In this document: piece after piece, positions 34,623 through 46,700 of the stretch
Layout of the letters: every line of letters begins with the position of its first letter
How positions within the stretch are numbered: position 1 is the stretch's first letter
NCBI RefSeq assembly: GCF_032854445.1
Contig: NC_088300.1
Span: 31,723,608-31,787,607, forward strand
Source: Liolophura sinensis
Lineage: Eukaryota > Mollusca > Polyplacophora > Chitonida > Chitonidae
Length of the DNA: 64,000 bases
Reading direction: 5' to 3'
Translations under genes and position numbers: made by a program
The notes under the pieces: generated by a model
What the model saw: the letters and a program-made list of their open reading frames with translations, nothing else
Database searches by the model: none
What the model was told of the DNA's origin: nothing

Positions 34623-34790
34623 ATGCCTTGGAACTTTCTGTGGTCAGATTTTGTGAAGAAAAGGGCGTGCAGATATCTCTTGAACCACTACCTCGGTCAG
34701 TTTCTCCAGGAAAAGTTGACACTCGATCAGCTGAGTGTTGACCTCTACAATGGCACCGGAGTCATTAAGGATTTATCACTGGACGTCGTT
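34623..34790 (+). CDS. ATG2 exon 1 (residues 1-56, chorein-N start)
   Basis: ATG at 34623 has A at -3. Encodes MPWNFLWSDFVKKRACRYLL and the LDQLSVDLYNGTG segment that mark the N-terminal lipid-entry end of ATG2/VPS13-type proteins. Donor GTT|GTAAGT, phase 0. Reading on past the donor would stop at 34862. Confidence 0.93.
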
Positions 34791-37700
34791 GTAAGTTTAT
34801 TTGAACAAAATTCAATAAATAATGTGCCCTGGGTGTTATCAGATGCTGACCTTTCAATTTGATTGACAGACACACCTGATGATTGTTTGTATATGGAAAC
34901 AGCGTACAATGATTCTAAAAATAGATGACTCAATGTCGGTGTCACCTTTGTTGGATTTATGAAATTTTCCATAACAGAAAGAGACAAATCAACTTATTTA
35001 GTAATTTGGCAGGTCTCCAACAGTGACTGATGTTGACTGTCCTATAAGCCTTGATCTGCCAGGATGTAACTACAGGCATCATAAACATCTTCGAAACCGC
35101 AGGCATCCAGATATTTGCCGTTTTACTCGTACAAACACTCTTACTGGCACAAACTCTCTTACTGGCTCACACCTGGCCATGAAAACATTGTCTTAGAACA
35201 TGGGAGCTAATTAAATACAAAGTTTCACAGCCTCATTAGTCCAGAACCAGATTTTGTTAACGTTCACAGTTTATATTTGTGCACTGTTCTGTTGTTTAAT
35301 AACAAGGTTGCTGATGTAATGCTATTGCTGAACCATTGTTAAAGGATTTCTTTATACTTCGACATATGGGGCTACAAAGTTATGAAGCCTCCAAGATGAA
35401 CATTTTCAGCCGAGTCATACATAATGTATCTGCTTAGAATCTCACTTCACAAACAAATTAATTATTTTAGTTGATACTAATTCTACTTGGATAAGTTAAA
35501 TCTAATGGCCTTGGAGTGTTGTTTTTACTTGCTTGAAACTGATAAATAATAAATAAAATTCTTTTTTCAAAGCTATAAATGTCATTGTCATGAAAGGAGT
35601 AAAAGATAACTGAGAGGATGAGAAACATTAAAAGTTATTCAAAACTCCATGTGAAATATTCTCTGTTTGCATTACGAAATGTGAAATATTCTTTGTTTGC
35701 ATTACCAAATGTGAAATGTTCTCTGTTTGCATTCCCAAATGTGAAATATTCTCTGTTTGCATTACCAAATGTGAAATATTCTTTGTTTGCATTCCCAAAT
35801 GTGAAATATTCTCTGTTTGCATTACGAAATGTGAAATGTTCCCTTTTTGCAGTACCAAATGTAAAATGTTTTCTGTTTGCATTCCACAGTCCTTGAATGA
35901 TGCACTGAACACGTACAACATCCCATTTGAAATTGTGGATGGGTTTGTTGGGAGTATAACGGTGAGTGTGCCATGGTCTGCTCTGATCAGTGACAGTACC
36001 AAGGTGGAGGTGGATGGCCTGGAGCTGACAGTACAGCCCAAACAGAGAGCTGATAATGGTATGGTTTTAAAAATGATAAGATTTGATTAAACTTACTGTA
36101 CGTGTGTAACTGTTGATAATATTGTTCTGTTTAGGGACTATATTCCTGAGAATTGGATGCTCATAATGCAACTACAATGGTAATTATGATGCCAAATGAA
36201 TATTTGACAGTTAAGATAGAGAACAAATCTCCTTTGTCAGTACACACTGAGATCCTCTCTAAAATTTAGTATACATGTCTTTGAGCTTCCAAACAAACGA
36301 CTGACTTGTACCTACAACCCATTTATGATGAGACAAAGTTTGGTCATTATGGTGCATTTCATTGCTCTGCCAAAATCGAGGCAAGGAAGGATCAAGGTGG
36401 TTCATTGAAGTTGAATGCTAACAATAGAAATTTCCCATGCTCTTGAGGAAATTCTTGCTTACTGGCTGTTTATTGTCAGGCACAACCCTGGAGGAGATGT
36501 TCACCAGCATGACTTCCATGTCCTCCAGCCTGCGTCTAGCGCAGGAGGTGCTACGCCAGGATCAGACATCAGACAGCGGGCAGGCCAGTGATGGAGCGGA
36601 AAGATTTGAAGGTGTTGAGAAGTTTGCTCAAACAATTGACTCTGGTAAGTCTTAACGTCAGTACCCTGTAGCAAGGAGGCATTAGCTTCATAATCATAAA
36701 CAAGCTATTTTCACTTGTTTAAGATATTACATCTGTTGCCCAGTGTTTTAACAGAGAACATTATCCTTGACTTAGAACGTCCGCCTCAGGAAAGGTAGGG
36801 ATCAATCCCGAATCGGGTCATAACAAAGACTTTCAAAATCTTACTTGTTGCTGCCTCGCTTGACGCTCAGTACTGAGAGGTTAGAGTAAGGAAACAGGGC
36901 TGCTTGGCCCGGTGTCAGTATAATGTGACTGGATGGGGTGTTATATTCTGGTGACTTCAGTGGCAGCAGCACTTTGACGGCATGGACTTGCAGTGCCAGA
37001 AGAAGACAGTATGTGTGCACAGTACCTAATGACACCTCGCTATGACTGAAAAATTGTTAAGTACAACCTTAAACCCCAAGCATTCATTCATTCATTCTAT
37101 CCTTAACTGGCGAGGCCATAAGCTAAAAATTATGCTAGTCATGTAGGATCCAATTTTTGACCCACTGCCTCAGTTTGACCCGATTAATTTTCATAGTACA
37201 TGTATCTTGAAAACCCTAAAACTATGATATCAATCTAAGGACTCTACATTAAAGAAAAGACAACAAATACTATAAACGTAGTTATTTTGGATTAGAGCTG
37301 GAAAACAGACCTGACAACCACTGACCTTTCTTTCTGACATGCTTGGTAATTCTTTAAATCAACTTTTAATCAGGAATTCTTGTAAGGCCGTGGGATATTA
37401 AAGACTCGGGATGTTAGAGAAGTAGGAAATGCAGTATCATGTCACTCACTTGTCAGTTTGTGTGGCAAATACGCAAAGCAGGGATCAAATTGCTGCCATC
37501 ACTGGAGAAACTGGTGCATTCTCAGTTTATTGAAATAACTTGTGTCTGTAGTTAACATAGGTGCTTTCCGCTTTCATGATGTGTATGTTTTTTTCACTTT
37601 GAACACTCGGGTTTAAAAAAATAGATAGGTTTGCTTTGTAGAGATTGGATGTTATACTTTATTGATTGTGATAGACGTGTACATTTGGCCTAGTGTTGCG

Positions 37701-40700
37701 TTTTCTTTTCAGAGTGGACAGATACATACACATATATAAGTGCTGGGTGTGTCTGACTACCTTGTCACTATAGACTAACTTCTGGTTGTAATTTTTCATT
37801 TTACAGTTCTATCGCGGGTCAAGGTCACATTTAACAACACAACCATACGGCTGGAGCATCTCCCTAAAGAAGCCAACGTCGGAGTGGCCTTAGAAATGAG
37901 AATCAAAAGGTTAGAGTACAGCATAAAATACCAATCAGATAAATGTGCATTATATTGTCGCATATACATCAGGCTCTATGTTGACTTGATTGGTTGTCAT
38001 GGTTTTACATCTTCATTACGCACATGATACACAAATGAGTATATGAGCTGATGCGGGGCTTTCTCTCTGGTTCTACTTGTTAAGATCGGGCAGCAACCTG
38101 CAGATTGTTGTTTTCTTTCCCCTGCCTCGTTTCCGTCCAACTTAATACTGGTTGTCGTAGCATAAGTGAAGTATTTTTGTGTGTGGTGTAAAACACCAAT
38201 CAGATAAATAAATGCACTGTTTATGCAGGGTCATGGCATTCGCCCGGATGGAAACTAGCCACTAATTAATTTGATAAATAACACAACAGCTTTTTATTTT
38301 TTCTTCCACCACCTATAATAATACGGAGGGTGGGAGCAGTTTCTGTGAAGCACTGATCATCCCAGGAAATATGGATTGATTTGAAAATGTAGATAGATGT
38401 TCAGAATTTGTGTCCTGTCATGTTGTTGTTGCTGTGTGCAGGATGGAGTATTTTGATGACCTGGCAATGGACCAACACAGTTCCTCTGAAGAGGCTGGGA
38501 AGAGCAATGTGGTGGAGCCAGCTGCTGTGTGCCACAAGAACCTGAAGATGATGGGAGTGACGTTGTATGTTGATGAGTTTAACAGAGCCACAAGGACACC
38601 CCCAACAAAGGCTAACACTGGAGACTCACAGGTACTTACTCTTACCAGGCGTGACGAGGGAACCAAAATAAACTTAGGCCTAAACTGTGTAATCTGTTTT
38701 TTTATTCTTATCTTTGTAATAACATATTGTGGAAAACCTCCATATTGGAAAAGTGAAAATGTACCCCATTCCATGTTACATGCACATGTACACATTTAAA
38801 CTGAAAGGTCTGTAATACTAAACACATAATTCTTCAAAAATTCTTTATGTTTTTATGTAATGTATTTTTTTTTCTGCCCCATCTAGCTATTTGAGTCCAG
38901 CACCAGTTCGTTAAACCTCAGTCCTGAAGCTTCCCCATCAGCTACAACCGTTACAGCACAGCCCAGTGGAACAGGATTTCCATTTCTGCTGTCTGAGCCC
39001 GTCAAAATAGCCATGCTTAATGGCACCCAGGAATTCAAGATAAAACTCAAACAAAATGATTCTTTACAGGGACCAAAGGTGAGCAGTTTAAAAAAGCACT
39101 TTCACTTTTTTATTTAAGTTTTATTCATTGTTGCCTAGGACTATACTCAAGAATTTTTTGCTTATACAATGGCTGTCATTTTTATGAGTGAAGGAAACCA
39201 TTGTAGATTGCTTATTGTCACTATGCCCTGGCAAGCAGTGAGTGAAGGGAACAAATACCCTGTCATGATTGTTCTTTAGGCTGCAGCTATCATATATATG
39301 CATCAGTGCATGTACATATGAGTCACAGTGATTTGAGTCGCCTCAGCAGTGTTAATGATGTCTAAGTAATCATGAGCGTGATTATCAAAACTATATTTTA
39401 AACTTTGACTGAAAAGTTGTAAAACATGTAAACAAGGAGCGATACTGGCTCACAGCTTTACTTTACAAGTTATAAGTGGAAATAACTCATGGTATAACTC
39501 ATCACGTGAACAATTTGCTGGTTTGATATTGCTATTCATTTATAAATTGTTTTCTCCCCTACATTTGTTTTACTTTTGTGTAATACTTTGCTCATTAAGC
39601 AAGTAGCTATTAACTCTGCAGTTTGAAGCATTATCTAAGGTAGCAGTATGAATTTTCAGTTTGATTGTTATACTTGGGGGATGTTATAAGCATTATGTTT
39701 TTGTGACTGTTGTAGTTGGAAGTGGACAGTCAGTTTGGAGCTCTCCATATACTGTTGACACCACGGCAGGTGCACATCCTGATGGAACTAATGAGTGGAC
39801 TAGCTGCTCCAGGTAATTTCAGTTCCTCTCTGGTACACATCCTGATGGAGTAAATGAGTGGACTAGCTGCTCCAGGTAATTTCAGTTCCTCTCTGGCACA
39901 CATCCTGATGGAGTAAATGAGTGGACTAGCTGCTCCAGGTAATTTGAGGTTCTCACTGGTACACATCCTGCTGAAGTTAATCAGTGGACAAGCTGCTTGA
40001 GATAGGTTCAGATTCTCACAGGTACACATCCTGATGGAGATGGAACTGCAGTGGTTGCATCCCATTAACTACATTTACATGTAATATGTTGCAACCAAAA
40101 GTCTTGATTCTAGATGTTTTTTTTCACAGAATACTGACATCAGCCAGTCCAAATGCAGGTTTAGAAATTGATGATTTCTGTGTACATGACCAGTAATGTG
40201 AATTCACCTTATTGGGATGCTTTGTGAAATACGCCTGGAAATTAAGATGCCCTTTAAAATATGCCTGAAAGTTTGATTGAGGATGTTTCCATATATTCAT
40301 GGTATAAAATATTATGTGTTAGTTGCAAAAAATATTAGCAGTCTCTGCTAGCAGTCATGTTTGAAATTACTATGAATTGAAAAATAAATTCTATTAAAAG
40401 ATGGATGTATATTTAACATGTATTTTGTATTACAATTGTAGGTACTTGTGACAACAGTAAAACAGGTCACCATGGCAACAAGCCAATGGCTGCTGACGAT
40501 TATGACAGGGTGGAGTCAGAACTACAGCGTCAGCTCCAGAGTGGGAGGCTACAGCAGGGCAGGGGAACAGAACCTCACCTGACCTCCCTGCCCCTTATAC
40601 AGGAGCCTGAGGGCATGATGATACAGCACTCACTAGGTAGACATCAGAGAAATTATGTCACCCTAATTCTTCAACCTCTTTAATCGCCTCTGTAACCAAT

Positions 40701-43700
40701 ATTTTGAAACATTCTCAGAGAACTATGGAGTGTACGGAAATAATTTGCACAGTTTTATGAAGGTTGCATCTTTAGTGACACAAAGAAATAATATTTAGTG
40801 TCTTTTTTGTAATAACTTTACATAAAACTCCACTGAAAAAAGCCCATTAGTCATTGAAAAGGTTGACGATTTACAGTGGATACATACTGTAATAGGAATG
40901 GAGGTCCAGACAGCGAATGTACCCTCCTATATGTTGTTTTCTGGAGGAAATTCTGCTGATTGCCCAGGACATATAAGTGATTTATGTGGAAAAAATCAGG
41001 TAGTGCATGTAATAATATTTGAAAATGTCAAAGTGCTGTACGGAATGGGAGACAACTCTGTAGTGTTTGTTCACAAGATGTACTGGGTTGATGTGTGTGA
41101 CCTACATGTAGTTGATTCAGTTATGTTTAGCTTTGTATTGTAAGAACTTTAGTCTTGGCATTCATTCAACCATTTTGTGGCAACCACGTACTACATTTAA
41201 GTACAGCAGTATAAATGGCATTAAAATACTCGTTTAATGTAGTTATGTATGAAGTTAAAATTACACCATTTAAAAGGTGATGTAAACAGAAACAAGTAGC
41301 TTAAAAACAGAAAGAAAATAAAGTGTAAATAAATTTGTGAAATGCTCAAGGTCTAAATTAAATAGCGGGTCTGTTTAATAATTCATTAGATATACTCGTC
41401 ATTTCAGTTTCTTTTAAACATTCAAATGATTTTGATGTTTTGAGTTGGTGCTAACATCTTCTGTTTGTATTGCATTTGTTGCAGATGACTCTGATGATGA
41501 GGTGTACTTCTCCATGCATGCCAACAAACTGTCATCTGTGATGGAATCCTCCATGTCCAGCAGTCTCAGTACAGCCACCTCAGCCAGTAAAACATCCAGT
41601 AAGTCCACTGAGTTTGGATGCAGTACTTTTCTTTTACACATCAGGAATATTCAGAGCAATAAAATAGACATGCGAAAAAAAGACATATTTTAAGCCATCC
41701 CCCACTTGCCATAGACAGTAAAAGTTCTCAGGATTTGTGCTACGGTACAGCTTAGGCTAAAAGTGAGAATCAGGTAGAAGATTAGCACATTTCTAGGAGC
41801 CTTGTAGTGAGTTTGTAGAGGACATGTAGAGAGCTCCGGGGCAGACAGTCACCTGCAGAGTCAGTGATGCGTCCACTGTGACTGAGCATGGTTATGCCTA
41901 CACGCTGGCTCTGGAAAGTTGATGACAGAAAATCTAGTTCTTTTTAAGAATGATTTAAAAGATTTTTGATGGGCTAACACAATACATGAAACTAAAGTAA
42001 AATATCTGATGTTTTTGTGTTTTTGATCGCAAAATGGCAGTTTTCTTGTAAGTAGTGATTTACAAGTGGGTCTGTGCAAGATTTGTAATGGATCACTTTT
42101 CATTCTTCATCTCTCATAAAAAAAGTTAAAAGTATATTTCATTTCTTGCCCAGAAGGTTTTCCTTATTGTGGGAGTACATGTAATGTGCCAGTGAAAAAT
42201 TATCTGCCACTTAGTTATTTAGAAAACAAAACTGACACTTTGACGCTGAAAGGTTGTGCAACAACAACAACTCCACACAGTATTACAATACGAATTCCAT
42301 CTATAAAAGTGGTGAAAAAGGAAAACACGATAAAAGACAAGTTAGATTTTGTCTGTGTGACTTTGTGGAGAATTTGTAGTTTGTACGAAACCATGTAGAA
42401 ACAGCACCCACATATTTAGTGCATGTAGGAAAAAATGATTCATTTCTAAAGGTTTTTACCCCCCAAAAAAGAAATAATACTTTCCCTTTTGCATCAATAC
42501 ATTTTATTTGAATTTTTGGGTCACTGGATACAGTGTGCCTTAAATATTTTCTTTTCTGACTGTTTGACTATAAAATGCCTTCATAGAATTCATCCAACTC
42601 ATTGTTAAGCATAAATTAACAATACATGATTTGAACCAGCACCCGGATGAATTCAGAAGTTAAATTTTATTTGTGAACTTGAATAAGAACTTGTGTGAGA
42701 AAATATAATGGGTGTTAGGCATCAACAGCAAAGCGGATTATTGTAGGCTTTATTAAACTACTCAGAAGTGTCATGCAGAGATCTGGAAGAAGAAGTCATG
42801 CAGTCTTTAGTGCCCAGTGCTATAGATGTAGGGTAATCTTGAAAACTTCTTAAACACACCAGTCAAATTAAAAACAGAAAAAACGTCAGCCATTTCGGAT
42901 TACTTGTTGAAAACATCGATAGCTGTGGTTAGTCCTTTGTGCCTGTGAACCGGATTTAGCCAACAGTGAAAGGTCTGCAGCTTGGCGATGCCCGATTCTG
43001 TCCAGTTTGGACAGAATTTCGATGTGTTTTCAGTTAATTTCTTTTAGTTCTTTTCATATGAGGCTTTAACCTTGCAGTAATGTAAATGCATTATGTTAAA
43101 GGATGTCACCTTTATAAAAATGCGATAAATGATAGGACATGCGCGGTATTGCGGGTGCTTGCATTCGTTTGTGAAGTTTATGCAGAGATTTGGCGAGTTT
43201 ACTGTGAAATCTCTTTTAGCAATGTTCTATATTCCATAATATAAATGTATATCAAAATGAGTAGGCCTATGCAGAGCATCAACACCATTAGAGGACTTCG
43301 ATCACATATTTACACCCTTAATCAAGTTGATAAACTGATTTTGTTGTGCTCAGGTAGGTTATATTGTGCAAAATAAATTTTCCACCTTCTGGGCTAGTGC
43401 TCTGTAAAAGGGATCAGAAGCTAGAGACCACGTGATCTCCTTAGTAGCAAATGACATGGGTGAAGAAAACGGTCGTCTCAGTGTTATTGCAAAGGAAATG
43501 CCTATTTTTGAATCACTGCCAAGGATCTTGTAACACTTGAATTTGTATAATTTTCAGCTTTTCAAATAGTATGAGTATTTTTGCAGAGCTTTTGTGATGT
43601 TATTTTGTACAACTAGTTCTCACTAGGTCACTAGCGAAGTGGCAAAAAGTGACCTTTTCCCCAGTGCTTTAACATTAGGCCATTTTGTTTTCGACACGAA

Positions 43701-46700
43701 AGGATTGTCACATGACCTCCAACTTTCGACCTGTCTTACAGAATATTTTCACATAACTGAATAGACTATCAATGCACCTACTTTATACAGAACTATATTC
43801 ACACCTTCCAACGAAAATCCTACGCGCCTCAGCATGTCTCCGACACCGCTCAGTAGATGGTTTGTCATGTGTCAGTAGAGCATTATTCAGTATCTCATAG
43901 CGCAATACGAGCAGTAAAAAATTGACTTCTAGTCTGAGCTGTACTGTATATCGGGAGATAATTAAATTGCAGTTTTACATAAATCCTGATTTGGCAAAAG
44001 TTTGAGCATCAGGTGTAAGTGTCCCACCCAGGCATAATTGCTTTGCAGTCCAGCTGCATGTGATAAACAGTTGGCAAAGCAACGTGCCTGCAAGAAATGG
44101 GCCCTTACATAATTGTATCAGATACCCACATAATCAAGGGTTGTGTTAGACTCATTTTTGCAGCGATATTGAACGAAACTTTCATGACAGAAAACAAGCC
44201 ATTGGTCTACAGTGTGTCTATGATAGATCAAAGTCAGCAGATTTGTTTTCTGTTCATAATCATGTTGATGTTGTTAGTTCTAAACCTGAAACCTGGGTTG
44301 GGATTTTTTTTCACTGTTGTTTGTCCGCACTTGTCCTTATAACAGACATACAAAATTTATTGTGCTGTCTCAATGAAATGCTGTCTCAATGAAATGCTGT
44401 CTGAAGAACTCCAATCAAAGTAAATGTATGTGACATGGAGCCTACATGTACTTCCACATGCTGAGTAGCAGGCCAGTGAAGTGCCAATTTGGCTAGATAT
44501 AGTCTGACTTTGAACTGAACTGCAAGCCTTTCATTTAAATAGTAGAGCATTTTATGCACAAAGTGGAGAGAAGTGTATCTTAACCATTGACCTGTATATG
44601 TATCCTACCACTGTCTCCTTTGATTTCAGCTGCTCCGTATAGCTCCAGTATCCCCCTGACTGATGAAAAACTGGATTCTCCAAAGAAACATACCAAATCA
44701 CCGGCGTCTAAAGGTAACAGCATCTTCATGTTTCTGATCTGTTTTGCTGATATATATATATTTTGCCCTACATATCACGAATTACCATTGCCCAAGAGTG
44801 AGTAAAGTGTACAGGCTCAAACTGACTGATACAAGACTATGAACAATAATTTGTCCAAGTTAGTTCACTTATGTTCCAGTTTGATATTTGATTTGTTTGT
44901 GTTTCTCCTCTCTATCATAAATTTAGTGACGATTCCAGGTAACCTCCATGATGCAACACTGTTCCTGGGATCCCGTGTGGTGTAGTGATATTGTTTTAAG
45001 CTCTGGTTATTCATCAGACATCATTGAGTAAAAAGTCAGCCAGGACTCTGACAACTCGATGTTGATACCTCATTGCGGATCACACATTGTCCTGATAATC
45101 TGTATGTGTCAGTTTGAGCCTGGTTATTTGATGAAAAAGTTCACTGTGGATTTCTCTGACTAGGTCAGTATCATATTTAAGATCTAACCCAGAACATTTG
45201 GGTAAGGTATTCAGGTAGACAGATGCGACATTAAAAGCGTGTTGATACTTAAAATCAATTCTCATCGTTTTTTTACTCTTTTCTCCTTTTTCTCATAGAT
45301 TTTATACAGAAGTTTTATGATGATCCTGGGGCGGAGTTAACACGATACAAATTTAAACTAGGTTTCTTTTCCCTAACCATCCTTCATGAGAACCCAACAG
45401 CCTCACCTGGTGATGTCCTGTCTCCTGGGGTATCAGCAAGTGACAGGCTCAAGTCTATATCAGAGACATTCTTTAACAAAATCGGATTAGTGAGCACGAC
45501 TGGTTATAGTGTTGATCTTACCGAGCAGCGCCACAAGTTCTCAGAGGCCTGTCCTCATGACCATCTTGGGTAAGTCAAACTCCTCAAGATTCCCAACCAT
45601 TCATTCTATATTTGTCTGGTAACTTAATTCTCAGAGGGGTTGATGCATGTATGCGTATATCTGTTATTATAGGGGGCGTACATCTAAGTCTCACCTGAGG
45701 ATTAACAATATCCATCTACAGGAGTATACTACTTGGAGCAAATTTCACACATGCACTGGTCATATTAATGGGCACCTGCATCACCTCCACATCCAGTCAA
45801 GACTGACCTTTGGAACCTGTACAACACACATAGGCTTGTTTAGGTTCAGCCATACCACAGATAATCTCATGCAGACCTGTGTAAAGTAAGAGTGGTGCAT
45901 GGTGCATGCTTTTTGAGGAGTATACTTCTACAACCTGGTGCCATTAATTTTTGGGTGAGATTCACTATCCTAATTGGTATCCATTGGTAGGGTTAATTTG
46001 CCCTTACCAATTTTGTCAAGAACATTTTCCACTGTCTAGGGTCAGTAATACTGTTAAACAGGGGGGAATAACTTAGACATACTCTGTAAATGAAAACCTT
46101 GCCATGTGGGCTTTGTACATGTACATTCTTATACTGGAAAATAGAGATGAAAAATTGTAAAAACAGCCATCTAGCTGTATGTCCAACAAGCATGGTGATG
46201 TTAGAATCACATTGTGAGTTATGTGTCACTGGTTTTGTGTATTTTTTGTGAGGATGTTTGTAATGCACTGAGGAAAACTATGTATACAATAAATCTCCTA
46301 TAATTTTCATAGTGTTTTACCCAACTTAGAATCACCTTTCTGTATTACATGTATAAAGTTGGTAAAATATCACTTGAAAATTATGTCGTTTATGGTGAAT
46401 TTTGTATGTCTTCTCTTAATTTTTCATCACCAACCCTTCTGCATGGCATTTCATACAGCATGGCATTTCATACAGCATGGCGATTGGATGATGGAAAGTT
46501 GTACAATGGTGACATATTTATCAATAACAATGACATTTGATAAAGGGAACAGTATATTTGCAGACAAGTTTTAGTCATGATATAATTATTGAAATACTTG
46601 GAGTTATTTATTTAATTTGATTGGTATTTTACGCCGCACTCAAGAATATTTCATTTATACGATGTCTGTGATCATTATGATGGGAGGAAACCGGACAGAG

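Noticed and set aside
35618-35896. Open frame through the 30-bp array as a separate small protein
   Set aside because: It lies in an ATG2 intron and arises from a stop-free tandem repeat; kept only as a possible isoform finding.
45647-45889. Stand-alone small ORF
   Set aside because: It is ATG2 exon 12 read through from the preceding intron; the apparent stop follows from reading past the donor.
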